Shown: positions 44,345 through 52,227 of the stretch, in pieces
How positions within the stretch are numbered: the stretch's first letter is position 1
Layout of the letters: each line of letters starts with the position of its first letter
Assembly: GCA_017526745.1 (NCBI GenBank)
Contig: JAFXQX010000033.1
Coordinates: 124,001 to 188,000, forward strand
Direction: 5' to 3'
Origin: Lachnospiraceae bacterium
GTDB lineage: Bacteria > Bacillota > Clostridia > Lachnospirales > Lachnospiraceae
DNA length: 64,000 bases
Position numbers and translations under genes: made by a program
Notes under the pieces: model-generated
Database searches by the model: none
Seen by the model: the letters and a program-made list of their open reading frames with translations, nothing else
Told to the model about the DNA's origin: nothing

Positions 44345-45253
44345 TTACAGCCCGAAAGAGACGACCGTATACTGGTCTCCGTTGCACTTAAAACTCGATG
44401 CGCCTACTGACTGGTACTTCTCCGTAAATATCAGATTCCTTGATACGGGATCGTTCTTGATGAGCTGATCCACGATCTCCTCGCCCTTGCTGCGGCTTCT
44501 GACTATCATCTCCGCTTTGAAGTGCTCCGGTGCCAGGGAATAGAACATCTGCCCGTTCGGCCGGACATGGTCGAACCTTGCGACCGTCTCTCTGGTCCGT
44601 CTGTCGGCACATGTTGCCAGAGACTTGTTATTTACAAGTTCCTTGTATCCGAGGTCCTTCCTGACCTTATTGATCGCCGTAACGACCTCGGTGCCGAGTC
44701 CCGAATCACTCTCACCGTTGATGTATATGCAGCACTTCCCGACATCAAACTCTTCCGGAGTGATGTACGGGGTCGGCTCCGGTGTGGGCGTTGCGTTCGG
44801 ATCTTCCGTCGGGGAAGGTGACAGCTCATCGGTAGGCGTCGGAGTCGTTGAACCAAACGGATCCGTGCTTCCGTCTGAAAGAGGATCGGTTACCACGTCT
44901 GGGCTTTCCATGGACGAGATATCAATGGCAGACGGTGCATTCCTGTCGGTACTTATGCTCCTTGTCTCGGGAACCTTTGTGGGTGCCTGTGTGCCGTCTT
45001 CTCCTGTGGGAGATGTTCCTTCAGCGCCGGGCTCGCCGCTGCTTCCGGCATTTTGAGCACTATCCCCGTTTACGCGGTCAAGTGCCGCCCGGATATATTC
45101 GTCATATGCATCCGCCGCAGGCTCCTCCTGTGTCTCGTCGGCCGTCCCGGCCGCAGCATCCTCTGCCGCCTCTTCATTACATCCGGCAAGCACAAGGCTT
45201 AACGCAAGGCACATTATCATTAATATTGTCGGGAACGTGTTGTTTTTCTTCAT
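44345..45253 (-). CDS. CAP-domain (SCP/PR1-like) lipoprotein
   Basis: 302 residues. A lipobox LAGC ends at Cys25, so the protein is a membrane-anchored lipoprotein. Residues 26-180 are a low-complexity Ala/Glu, then Pro/Thr/Ser-rich spacer (for example TPTPTDELSPSPTED). The last 115 residues are a CAP domain (VVTAINKVRKDLGYKELVNNKSLATCADRRTRETVARFDHVRPNG), with the His in the FDHVRPNG block and QYTVVSFGL as closing strand. CAP proteins in bacteria are secreted proteins of mostly unknown activity. The spacer carries the domain through the wall. Probably monocistronic. Confidence 0.85.
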   Translation of the reverse strand: MKKNNTFPTILMIMCLALSLVLAGCNEEAAEDAAAGTADETQEEPAADAYDEYIRAALDRVNGDSAQNAGSSGEPGAEGTSPTGEDGTQAPTKVPETRSISTDRNAPSAIDISSMESPDVVTDPLSDGSTDPFGSTTPTPTDELSPSPTEDPNATPTPEPTPYITPEEFDVGKCCIYINGESDSGLGTEVVTAINKVRKDLGYKELVNNKSLATCADRRTRETVARFDHVRPNGQMFYSLAPEHFKAEMIVRSRSKGEEIVDQLIKNDPVSRNLIFTEKYQSVGASSFKCNGDQYTVVSFGL

Positions 45254-45288
45254 TCTACTCGCAAGTGCATTTTCAGCTTATGATCTGC

Positions 45289-45311
45289 AGCTGATCTGCT
45301 TCGGATCAGCT
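45289..45311 (-). other. Perfect hairpin after the Hyd-aldo/keto reductase operon
   Basis: AGCTGATC (45289-45296) and GATCAGCT (45304-45311) form an 8-bp perfect stem with a 7-base loop, between the reductase stop (45318) and the CAP lipoprotein start (45253). No T-run follows on the minus strand, so it may be a weak terminator or an RNA-stabilising end. Confidence 0.3.
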
Positions 45312-45317
45312 TCGGAT

Positions 45318-46493
45318 TTACTTCAGATGGCCGGGCTGAAAGAGCTTGACCAGCTTAAATACAGGATTTTCAAACCTTCGCTTTACTTTTTTTAGTTCAT
45401 CTCTGATATGGATCCCCTGCGGACAATGAGTCTCGCATTTTCCGCACTGTCGGCACTGGGAAGCCATCGATGTCTCGTTCTTCATCGCGGTACACATGAA
45501 ATACTCGCGAAGACCGTTATAGTAATTCTCAACATAAGATGTGTTATAGGTCTTGAAACACCCCGGAATATCAACTCCCGCAGGGCAGGGCATGCAGTAC
45601 CCGCAGCCCGTGCATCTGACCTTGATCTTGCGCTCTATCTCTTCTATGACCTTCTCATACGTGTTCATATCATCGGGAGTGAGAGAACCTTCTTCCATTT
45701 CCGAAGCTATCCTAATGTTCTCTTTGACCATGTCCATCGAATTCATGCCGGACAGGACGCATGTGACTTCCGGCTGGTTCCACAGCCATTTGAGTCCGAA
45801 CTCGGCAGGTGACCATCCCGGAGTCATGGTCCTTATCATCTCCTTCGCCTTTTCGGGGATCCCGTTTACAAGGCGTCCTCCCCTTAAAGGCTCCATAATG
45901 ATGACGGGTATGCCAAGCGCTGAGGCTTCTTTTAACCCTTTTGCCCCCGCCTGCGTGTTCTCGTCTATGTAATTGTACTGGATCTGGGCAAAATCCCAGT
46001 CGTACTCATGAAGTATCTTTATGAACATCTCGGAAGAGCCGTGAAACGAAAAACCGACTCGTCTGATACGGCCTTCCTCTTTCTGCTTTATCAGCCACCC
46101 CGGTATGCCCCTTTCTACAAGGGCATGCCATGACCTTACATCGGGCAGCATATGCATCAGATAATAATCGACATGATCGGTGCGAAGACGGGTAAGCTGC
46201 TCATCAAAACGCTTTTGTGCCTCTTCGACGGATTTCATGAAGTAGTGAGGCATCTTCGTCGCGATGTTTATCTTCTGCCTTACACCAAGCTTTTCTACTG
46301 CTTTTCCGAATGCCTCCTCATTTCCGGGATACAGATATGCGGTGTCAAAATAATTGACGCCGTTTTCAACCGCATATTCTATCTCCCGCCCGATCTCGTC
46401 CAGGTCAAATCCGTTCCCTTTCTTCGGAAACCTCATGCATCCGAAGCCGAGAGTCGACAGGTTATCGGGATTGTTGATGGTTCTGTACTTCAT
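45318..46493 (-). CDS. Aldo/keto reductase with C-terminal ferredoxin-like [4Fe-4S] domain
   Basis: The start is the ATG at 46493 (MKYRTINNPDN), six bases after GGAG; a frame to 46520 enters the hairpin repeat. 391 residues. The AKR TIM barrel shows LGFGCMRFPKKG, FDTAYLYPGNE with the catalytic Tyr, and VDYYLMHML. After about residue 285 come two Cys clusters, CTGCGYCMPCPAGVDIP and CRQCGKCETHCPQGI, for iron-sulfur centres. Such enzymes take electrons from ferredoxin or NAD(P)H; substrates are unknown. Following HydA by 37 bases, it could use reductant linked to the hydrogenase. Confidence 0.88.
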   Translation of the reverse strand: MKYRTINNPDNLSTLGFGCMRFPKKGNGFDLDEIGREIEYAVENGVNYFDTAYLYPGNEEAFGKAVEKLGVRQKINIATKMPHYFMKSVEEAQKRFDEQLTRLRTDHVDYYLMHMLPDVRSWHALVERGIPGWLIKQKEEGRIRRVGFSFHGSSEMFIKILHEYDWDFAQIQYNYIDENTQAGAKGLKEASALGIPVIIMEPLRGGRLVNGIPEKAKEMIRTMTPGWSPAEFGLKWLWNQPEVTCVLSGMNSMDMVKENIRIASEMEEGSLTPDDMNTYEKVIEEIERKIKVRCTGCGYCMPCPAGVDIPGCFKTYNTSYVENYYNGLREYFMCTAMKNETSMASQCRQCGKCETHCPQGIHIRDELKKVKRRFENPVFKLVKLFQPGHLK

Positions 46494-46505
46494 ATTTTCT
46501 CCAAA

Positions 46506-46528
46506 GGAATGTCGCCGCAAGCGGTTCC
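46506..46528 (-). repeat. Post-stop hairpin, short related form (copy 3)
   Basis: GGAA...TTCC around GCCGC-AA-GCGGT (46514-46518 with 46521-46525). It is similar in design, and partly in sequence, to hairpin A of the repeats at 38.1 and 40.6 kb (AAGGAAT...CCGCAAG.GG..CCC). It begins right at the hydA stop (46530-46532) and ends just before the reductase ribosome site. Hairpin B is absent. Confidence 0.45.
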
Positions 46529-46529
46529 C

Positions 46530-48215
46530 CTACATACTTCTATGTAACAGTTCGTGTTCGCGTCCTTTGATAAGGTCTTCCCAGATACGGTCGATCAGAG
46601 GATTTTCGTCCGTATAACGTATGCTCGAGAGCTGGTCGACCTGATATATGCCGTCCATGCGGGCCGTTCTGGTGTTGGGGCCCATTGGAACAGGCTGGCC
46701 TCCGCCGAGGATGCAGCCTCTTCTGCATGCCATGACCTCGACAAAATCATACTGCGCACGTCCCGCCTTGATATCCTCGAGAAGGTTTGATGCGTTGCGA
46801 AGCCCGTGGACAACGGCTATCCTGACCGTCCGATCCCCCAATGTGACCTCGGCATGCTTGAAGCCTTCCTTGCCGCGGATGCCCGAATACCTGATATTCT
46901 CAAGCGTCGTATGATCCTTGTCGGGCGACAGATACCGAAGGACCGCCTCCGTAACGCCGCCGGTGATGCCGAAGATCGAAGCACCTCCCGATGCCATTGA
47001 AAACGGCATGTCGCATGCTTCGCTTGTAAGGTTTTCGAACTTGATCCCGACCTGTTTGATCATACGTATGATCTCCTGGGTCGTGATCACGATATCCGTA
47101 TCCTGCCGTCCGTTCGTATGATTGTCAGGACGCAGTATCTCGGCCTTCTTGGCCGTACACGGCATAATGGCAACGATATATGTCTCTTTGCCTTCCTCTT
47201 TGTCCCGTTTTGCAAAATACTCTTTGATCACGGGAGAGAACATGCTCATAGGAGAACGGCATGTGCTTATGTTCTTGGTAAATTCGGGATATCGGTTCTC
47301 GCAGAACTTCACCCAGCCGGGGCAGCATGACGTAAACAGCGGCAGGTTTTCTCCGCTTTCAAGCCTCTTGGCAAATTCGCGGGATTCTTCCATAACCGTA
47401 AGATCCGCGCCGAAGTTCGTGTCATATACTTCGTCAAAGCCCATGATGCGAAGTGCCTTGACGAGCTTGCCCATAGTGTTCTCACCCTTGGGAAGGTTGA
47501 ACTTGTCACCGACTGCAACCCTGACTGCGGGAGCTATCTGTGCAACGACGCGCTTTTTCGGGTCTTCTATCGCATCCCAGACTTCGGTAACGTTCGTCCT
47601 TATCGAGATCGCGGCGGTAGGACAGACAACGGCGCACTGTCCGCATCCGACGCAGTCCGTATCGCAAAGCTGCTTGTCAAACGCGGGCGTGATCTGCATC
47701 TTGGATCCCCTGTAGGCAAAATCGATCGCGCCAACAGCCTGGTTCTCGGAACATGTCCTGACGCAGTCGCCGCAAAGTATGCACTTGTTCGGATCGCGCA
47801 CGATGCACTTCGAGCTCATGTCGATCGGAAGTTCTTCCTTCTTGTTAAGGAACCTTACGGCATGCACGCCTACACGGTATGCGAGGCTCTGAAGCTCGCA
47901 CATCCCGTTCTTGGTGCAGGTCGTACAGTCCCTGCAGTGAGCCGAAAGCAGCAGCTCGATTATCAGTTTTCTGTACTGCTGGAGCTTCTTCGTGTTCGTG
48001 TGGATGACCATTCCAGCCCGGGGCTGCTCTGAGCACGATGCGAACATCTTGCCCTTGTCATCCTCGACCATGCACATCCTGCACGCACCGTAAATGGACA
48101 GATCCGAGTGATAACAGAATGTTGGGATATCGATCCCTGCTTTTCTGATCAGCGAGAGTATGTTCTTCTCGCCTTCCATCGGCACCTTGATGCCGTCAAT
48201 TGTCATATAATCCAT
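46530..48215 (-). CDS. hydA: [FeFe] hydrogenase catalytic subunit HydA (trimeric, NAD-linked type)
   Basis: 561 residues. N-terminal [2Fe-2S] domain (Cys34, 45, 48, 62), a His-Cys3 cluster (HCRDCTTCTKNGMC) and two [4Fe-4S] clusters (CILCGDCVRTC, CVGCGQCAVVC) lead electrons to the H-cluster domain. All three H-cluster signatures are intact: FTSCCPGWVKF, IMPCTAKKAE and EVMACRRGCILGGGQP. It reversibly reduces protons to H2. With HydB and HydC it forms the NADH-linked, electron-bifurcating type of hydrogenase in the cytoplasm. It follows hydB with a 24-base gap and a GGGAGG ribosome site. Confidence 0.93.
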   Translation of the reverse strand: MDYMTIDGIKVPMEGEKNILSLIRKAGIDIPTFCYHSDLSIYGACRMCMVEDDKGKMFASCSEQPRAGMVIHTNTKKLQQYRKLIIELLLSAHCRDCTTCTKNGMCELQSLAYRVGVHAVRFLNKKEELPIDMSSKCIVRDPNKCILCGDCVRTCSENQAVGAIDFAYRGSKMQITPAFDKQLCDTDCVGCGQCAVVCPTAAISIRTNVTEVWDAIEDPKKRVVAQIAPAVRVAVGDKFNLPKGENTMGKLVKALRIMGFDEVYDTNFGADLTVMEESREFAKRLESGENLPLFTSCCPGWVKFCENRYPEFTKNISTCRSPMSMFSPVIKEYFAKRDKEEGKETYIVAIMPCTAKKAEILRPDNHTNGRQDTDIVITTQEIIRMIKQVGIKFENLTSEACDMPFSMASGGASIFGITGGVTEAVLRYLSPDKDHTTLENIRYSGIRGKEGFKHAEVTLGDRTVRIAVVHGLRNASNLLEDIKAGRAQYDFVEVMACRRGCILGGGQPVPMGPNTRTARMDGIYQVDQLSSIRYTDENPLIDRIWEDLIKGREHELLHRSM

Positions 48216-48239
48216 AAGATCCTCCCGGATGAGCCCTGG

Positions 48240-50117
48240 CTATGAAAGTGATATGGCGGAGAAAGGACAGTTTTCGGCACAGGCTCCGCACTTGATACAT
48301 TTACTCTGGTCGATCGTGTAGGGGGATTTGAGTTCCCCGGTTATAGCACCGACAGGACAGTTTCTGGCACATTTGCTGCATCCCTTGCAAAGTGCGGGAT
48401 CTATAACATAACTTGAAAGTGCCTTGCAGGTGCCGGTCCTGCATTTTTTGTCCCTTACATGCTCCTCATATTCTTCCCTGAACACACGCAGGGTAGACAG
48501 TACGGGAAGGGCGGCTGATTTGCCGAGGCCGCAAAGTGCAGTATCGGATATAGCCTTTCCGAGCTCTTCAAGAAGATCGAGCTGCTCCATCGTTCCGCGT
48601 CCGGCTACGATATCTTCGAGTATCTCGAGCATCCTCATCGTGCCTTCCCTGCAGGGCACACACTTGCCGCAGCTCTCGTTCTGTGTAAAGTTCATGAAGA
48701 ACCTTGCCACTTCGACCATGCATGTATCTTCGTCCATGATGACAAGACCGCCGGAACCTATCATCGCACCCTTGGCCTTTAAGGAGTCAAAATCAAGCGG
48801 AACGTCCAGATCTGCCGATATCAGACAGCCTCCGGAGGGCCCTCCGATCTGCACCGCCTTGAAGGCTTTGCCTCCCTTGATGCCGCCGCCTATATCGTAA
48901 ATGATCTCGCGCAGCGTCGTTCCCATCGGAACTTCGATAAGCCCCGTGTTGTTGATGCTTCCGGTCACCGCAAAAGCCTTTGTTCCCGGGCTCTTTTCGG
49001 TACCTATCGAATGATACCAGTCTGAGCCGTTTATGATGATCATAGGCACATTTGCGTATGTCTCAACGTTATTGAGCACGGTAGGCTTGCCGAACAGGCC
49101 CTGCTCGACCGTACGGGGCGGTTTGGTCCTCGGCATGCCTCGCTCGCCTTCGATCGAAGCCGTAAGCGCACTGCCCTCGCCGCAAACGAATGCTCCCGCA
49201 CCCTTGTTGATATGAAGCCTCATCGAAAATCCCGAACCGAGTATGTTATCACCGATAAGCCCGGCCTCCTCGGCCTGGGCGATCGCAGTCTTAAGACGCG
49301 ATACGGCAAGCGGATACTCCGCACGGACATAAATATATCCTTCATCTGCGCCGACCGCATACGCAGCGATCAGCATACCCTCTATCATCTTGTGGGGGTC
49401 GCCTTCCATGACTGATCTGTCCATGAAAGCTCCCGGATCTCCCTCGTCACCATTACAGACGATATACCTCTTGGTCTCGGCCTGGCGTGCGACCTGGCGC
49501 CATTTGTAGCCGGTCTGGAATCCGCCGCCTCCGCGGCCGCGAAGGTTGGAATCATATATACAGTCGATGACCTCTTCGGGTGTCATCGTAAACAGTGCTT
49601 TTTCAAGTGCCTTGTATCCGCCGAATGCCAGCGATTCCTCGATATGCTCCGCGCCGATATGTCCGCAGTTCTTAAGGACCAGACGCATCTGCTTGGCATA
49701 AAATGGTATATCCTCCTGTGCGGGGTATGTGACCCCGTCCATGCTGTAAAGGAGCCTCTCGACCGGCTTGCCGCCCTTTACGGTCGTATTGTATATCTCC
49801 TCACAGTCTTCGGGCTTGACCTTTATATACAGGAAATTGTAAGGCTCTATGCGAACGAGCGGTCCCATCTCGCAAAAGCCGTGACATCCGCTTTTTTGAA
49901 CATCGATGTCGGTGTGCGCGACCTCTTTTCCGAACACTATCTCGGCGTCGGGGTCTGTACCGCAAAGGCTGCACATCTTCTCATATATCTTCTGCGAGCC
50001 GCCCGCAAGGCAGCCGGTTCCGGCACATATGAGTATTCGGCACTTTATGTTTGCGATCCTGTCTTCGGAATTCTTTCTTGCGGTTAAAAGATCTTCGCGG
50101 GATGATAATCTGTTCAT
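48240..50117 (-). CDS. hydB: Hydrogenase flavoprotein subunit HydB (NuoF-like)
   Basis: 625 residues. An N-terminal thioredoxin-like [2Fe-2S] domain (ICAGTGCLAGG, KSGCHGFCEMGP) precedes the NuoF core with FMN site GRGGGGFQTGYKW and NADH loop VCGEGSALTASIEG. The N3-type [4Fe-4S] site ESCGKCVPCREGT follows, then two ferredoxin clusters at the C-terminus (CKGCSKCARNCPVGAI, CIKCGACAENCPFSAI). It exchanges electrons between NADH, ferredoxin and HydA and is the presumed bifurcation site. Its start overlaps the hydC stop by four bases. Fused C-terminal clusters separate it from complex I NuoF. Confidence 0.93.
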   Translation of the reverse strand: MNRLSSREDLLTARKNSEDRIANIKCRILICAGTGCLAGGSQKIYEKMCSLCGTDPDAEIVFGKEVAHTDIDVQKSGCHGFCEMGPLVRIEPYNFLYIKVKPEDCEEIYNTTVKGGKPVERLLYSMDGVTYPAQEDIPFYAKQMRLVLKNCGHIGAEHIEESLAFGGYKALEKALFTMTPEEVIDCIYDSNLRGRGGGGFQTGYKWRQVARQAETKRYIVCNGDEGDPGAFMDRSVMEGDPHKMIEGMLIAAYAVGADEGYIYVRAEYPLAVSRLKTAIAQAEEAGLIGDNILGSGFSMRLHINKGAGAFVCGEGSALTASIEGERGMPRTKPPRTVEQGLFGKPTVLNNVETYANVPMIIINGSDWYHSIGTEKSPGTKAFAVTGSINNTGLIEVPMGTTLREIIYDIGGGIKGGKAFKAVQIGGPSGGCLISADLDVPLDFDSLKAKGAMIGSGGLVIMDEDTCMVEVARFFMNFTQNESCGKCVPCREGTMRMLEILEDIVAGRGTMEQLDLLEELGKAISDTALCGLGKSAALPVLSTLRVFREEYEEHVRDKKCRTGTCKALSSYVIDPALCKGCSKCARNCPVGAITGELKSPYTIDQSKCIKCGACAENCPFSAISLS

Positions 50118-50593
50118 GCTTCCTCCTCCCTGATCTTTTTGATCGTCTCGGAAACCTTGTCAGGCGTCATAGCGGGATGAACCTCGTCATTTACGGTCAT
50201 GACGGGGGCCAGTCCGCATGCGCCGAGGCACGATACGGTCTCGACCGTGAACATCATGTCGTCGGTCGTATGCTTCTTGTCAGACAGTCCCAGTTCCTTG
50301 TAGAGCCTCTCCAGTATGAGCGTACCCTTTCTGACATGGCATGCGGTACCGTCGCACACTTTGATTACATACTTTCCCTTGCTGTCAAATGAGAAGTTCT
50401 CGTAAAATGTCGCAACGGAATATGCCTTGGCCTCGGTGATGCCGATGCACTTTGCAACATATGACAGAAGTTCCGGCGGGATATACCGGTATTCGGTCTG
50501 AATATCCTGCATTATCGGAATAAGAGATTCCTTCCCCTTACCGTGTTCTTTTATGATCTCATCAGCTTTGTCGTAATATGACTTATCGAGCAT
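50114..50593 (-). CDS. hydC: Hydrogenase subunit HydC (NuoE-like, [2Fe-2S])
   Basis: 159 residues. A helical N-terminus (PIMQDIQTEYRYIPPELLSYVAKCIGI) is followed by a thioredoxin-like [2Fe-2S] domain with CDGTACHVRKG and CLGACGLAPVM, the four Cys ligands of NuoE. It is the small electron-carrying subunit of the HydABC complex. GGAGG lies four bases before the ATG. It is the first gene of hydC-hydB-hydA-reductase and has an extended -10 promoter about 40 bases upstream. Confidence 0.93.
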   Translation of the reverse strand: MLDKSYYDKADEIIKEHGKGKESLIPIMQDIQTEYRYIPPELLSYVAKCIGITEAKAYSVATFYENFSFDSKGKYVIKVCDGTACHVRKGTLILERLYKELGLSDKKHTTDDMMFTVETVSCLGACGLAPVMTVNDEVHPAMTPDKVSETIKKIREEEA

Positions 50594-50632
50594 AGTGCCT
50601 CCTATCTTTGCCCGGCCAAACCCTATCCAACT

Positions 50633-50641
50633 ATTATACCA
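50633..50641 (-). promoter_or_regulatory. Extended -10 promoter of the hydrogenase operon
   Basis: On the minus strand TGG precedes a perfect TATAAT (50633-50638). The -35 region 17 bases upstream (AGACAA) is poor and lies inside the end of clpX. The start of transcription would be near 50626, leaving a leader of about 33 bases to hydC. The same TGG-TAxxAT context occurs at the promoters near 20.79 and 25.95 kb. Confidence 0.45.
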
Positions 50642-50647
50642 TTAATA

Positions 50648-52222
50648 TCATGCCCTTGTCTCTATAAGGGGGCCGCCCTTCTTATCAAGGTAATCCCCGG
50701 TAATGGTCACCCTTCCGATGTTCTCATCCTTCGGGATCTCATACATGATATCGAGCATGATATCTTCGATTATGGAGCGAAGCGCCCTGGCTCCGGTATC
50801 CTTCTCCTGTGCCTTTTTGGCGATCGATAAAAGCGCATCGTCGGTAAATACCAGATCGACCTCATCCATCGACAGGAGCTTCTGATACTGCTTGATTATA
50901 GCATTCTTGGGCTCTTTTAATATATCAACGAGCATCTCGTCGGAAAGTCCCTCCATCGTGCATATCACGGGAAGACGGCCTACGAACTCGGGTATCATGC
51001 CGAACTTCTTGATATCTTCCACGGTCACTTCCGACAATATGTCTTTTCTCTTGTCGAGTGTATCCTTTAATTCCGCATTGAATCCGATCGATGTCTGTTT
51101 GCGGAGCCTCTGCTTGATGATCTCGTCAAGATCCGGGAAAGCGCCGCCGCACACGAACAGGATGTTTCTTGTATCGACCGTGGCAAGAGGCACCATCGCA
51201 TTCTTGGAATTGGCTCCGACCGGAACCTCGACTTCGGAGCCTTCAAGGAGCTTGAGCATTCCCTGCTGCACGCTCTCTCCCGAAACATCCCTTGAATGGG
51301 AGTTCTTCTTCTTGGCGATCTTGTCGATCTCGTCTATGAAAATGATGCCTGTCTCGGCCTTGTCAACGTCGTTATCCGCCGCAGCCAGAAGCTTTGATAC
51401 GACCGATTCGATATCGTCGCCTATATAGCCCGCTTCCGTAAGGCTTGTCGCATCGGCTATCGCAAGCGGGACATCCAGAAGCTTTGCGAGCGTTTTTACA
51501 AGATAGGTCTTTCCGCATCCGGTAGGGCCGATAAGCAAAACGTTTGATTTTTCGATCTCGACGTCCCTTAATGCTTCACCGAACTCTTCGGGCGCCATGG
51601 TCTCCGAAGCAACCCGCTTGTAATGATTGTAAACGGCCACCGACATGATCTTCTTGGCTGTCTCCTGGCCGACGACATATTCGTCGAGAAGTTCCTTGAT
51701 CTTGTGGGGAAGCGGGATGTTCTTGATATCTATGACAGGCGGCTTCTTGGCATCCTTGTCCTTCTTCCTCTTCTCGGCGGGGGACCCGAACATCATCTTC
51801 TGCAGATCCGCCATATTTAAAAATCCCACGTTTGGCAGTCCGAAGCCTCCTGCAAACCTTACCTTGTCGGGATCCTTATCGGGATCTTGGGCCGGGGTCT
51901 TCTCCGGAGCTGTTCCCGGGGCTTCTTCCGGCGCATCGCAGGGCTCGGTCGTCGCCTCCTTTTCCGGATCGCTGTCAGGCGATGTACCCGTTTCCTCTTT
52001 GCCAAAAGCAGGATCCTTGGTATGGTCCTGAGTAAAACTCTGTGAAAAGAACGGCTCGATATTATCGGAATTCCTGGTAAACGTTGTCAGTTTTTGTGCG
52101 AGGTTCATCGCATTGTTCATACATGAGCTGCATACCTTTATGCCGCCCGTTACCGGAATGAGCGGTCCGGCATCCGAGCTGCTCCTTCCGCACAGATCGC
52201 AGAACTCTTTTATCTCACCCAT
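50648..52222 (-). CDS. clpX: ClpX-like AAA+ unfoldase, variant with long linker and no RKH loop
   Basis: The start is the ATG at 52222 (MGEIKEFCDLCG), nine bases after GGAG; the longer frame overlaps the GT2 gene. 524 residues, about 100 longer than usual. A zinc-binding domain (CDLCG ... CSSCM) is followed by an acidic, Pro-rich linker (about 55-150, e.g. EEAPGTAPEKTPAQDPDK). The AAA+ module has Walker A GPTGCGKT, Walker B IIFIDEIDKIA, pore loop GYIGDD (usual GYVG), and IGF in QTSIGFNAEL, the ClpP-docking loop. Where ClpX normally has GGRKH this protein has GANSKNAM, so the RKH substrate loop is lost. It sits at the end of a polysaccharide operon with no clpP nearby. Confidence 0.88.
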   Translation of the reverse strand: MGEIKEFCDLCGRSSSDAGPLIPVTGGIKVCSSCMNNAMNLAQKLTTFTRNSDNIEPFFSQSFTQDHTKDPAFGKEETGTSPDSDPEKEATTEPCDAPEEAPGTAPEKTPAQDPDKDPDKVRFAGGFGLPNVGFLNMADLQKMMFGSPAEKRKKDKDAKKPPVIDIKNIPLPHKIKELLDEYVVGQETAKKIMSVAVYNHYKRVASETMAPEEFGEALRDVEIEKSNVLLIGPTGCGKTYLVKTLAKLLDVPLAIADATSLTEAGYIGDDIESVVSKLLAAADNDVDKAETGIIFIDEIDKIAKKKNSHSRDVSGESVQQGMLKLLEGSEVEVPVGANSKNAMVPLATVDTRNILFVCGGAFPDLDEIIKQRLRKQTSIGFNAELKDTLDKRKDILSEVTVEDIKKFGMIPEFVGRLPVICTMEGLSDEMLVDILKEPKNAIIKQYQKLLSMDEVDLVFTDDALLSIAKKAQEKDTGARALRSIIEDIMLDIMYEIPKDENIGRVTITGDYLDKKGGPLIETRA

Positions 52223-52227
52223 ATGTG

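Noticed and set aside
48240-50593. NuoE/NuoF-like genes as part of respiratory complex I
   Set aside because: No other nuo genes are present. HydB has the fused C-terminal ferredoxin clusters of bifurcating hydrogenases, and hydA follows directly.
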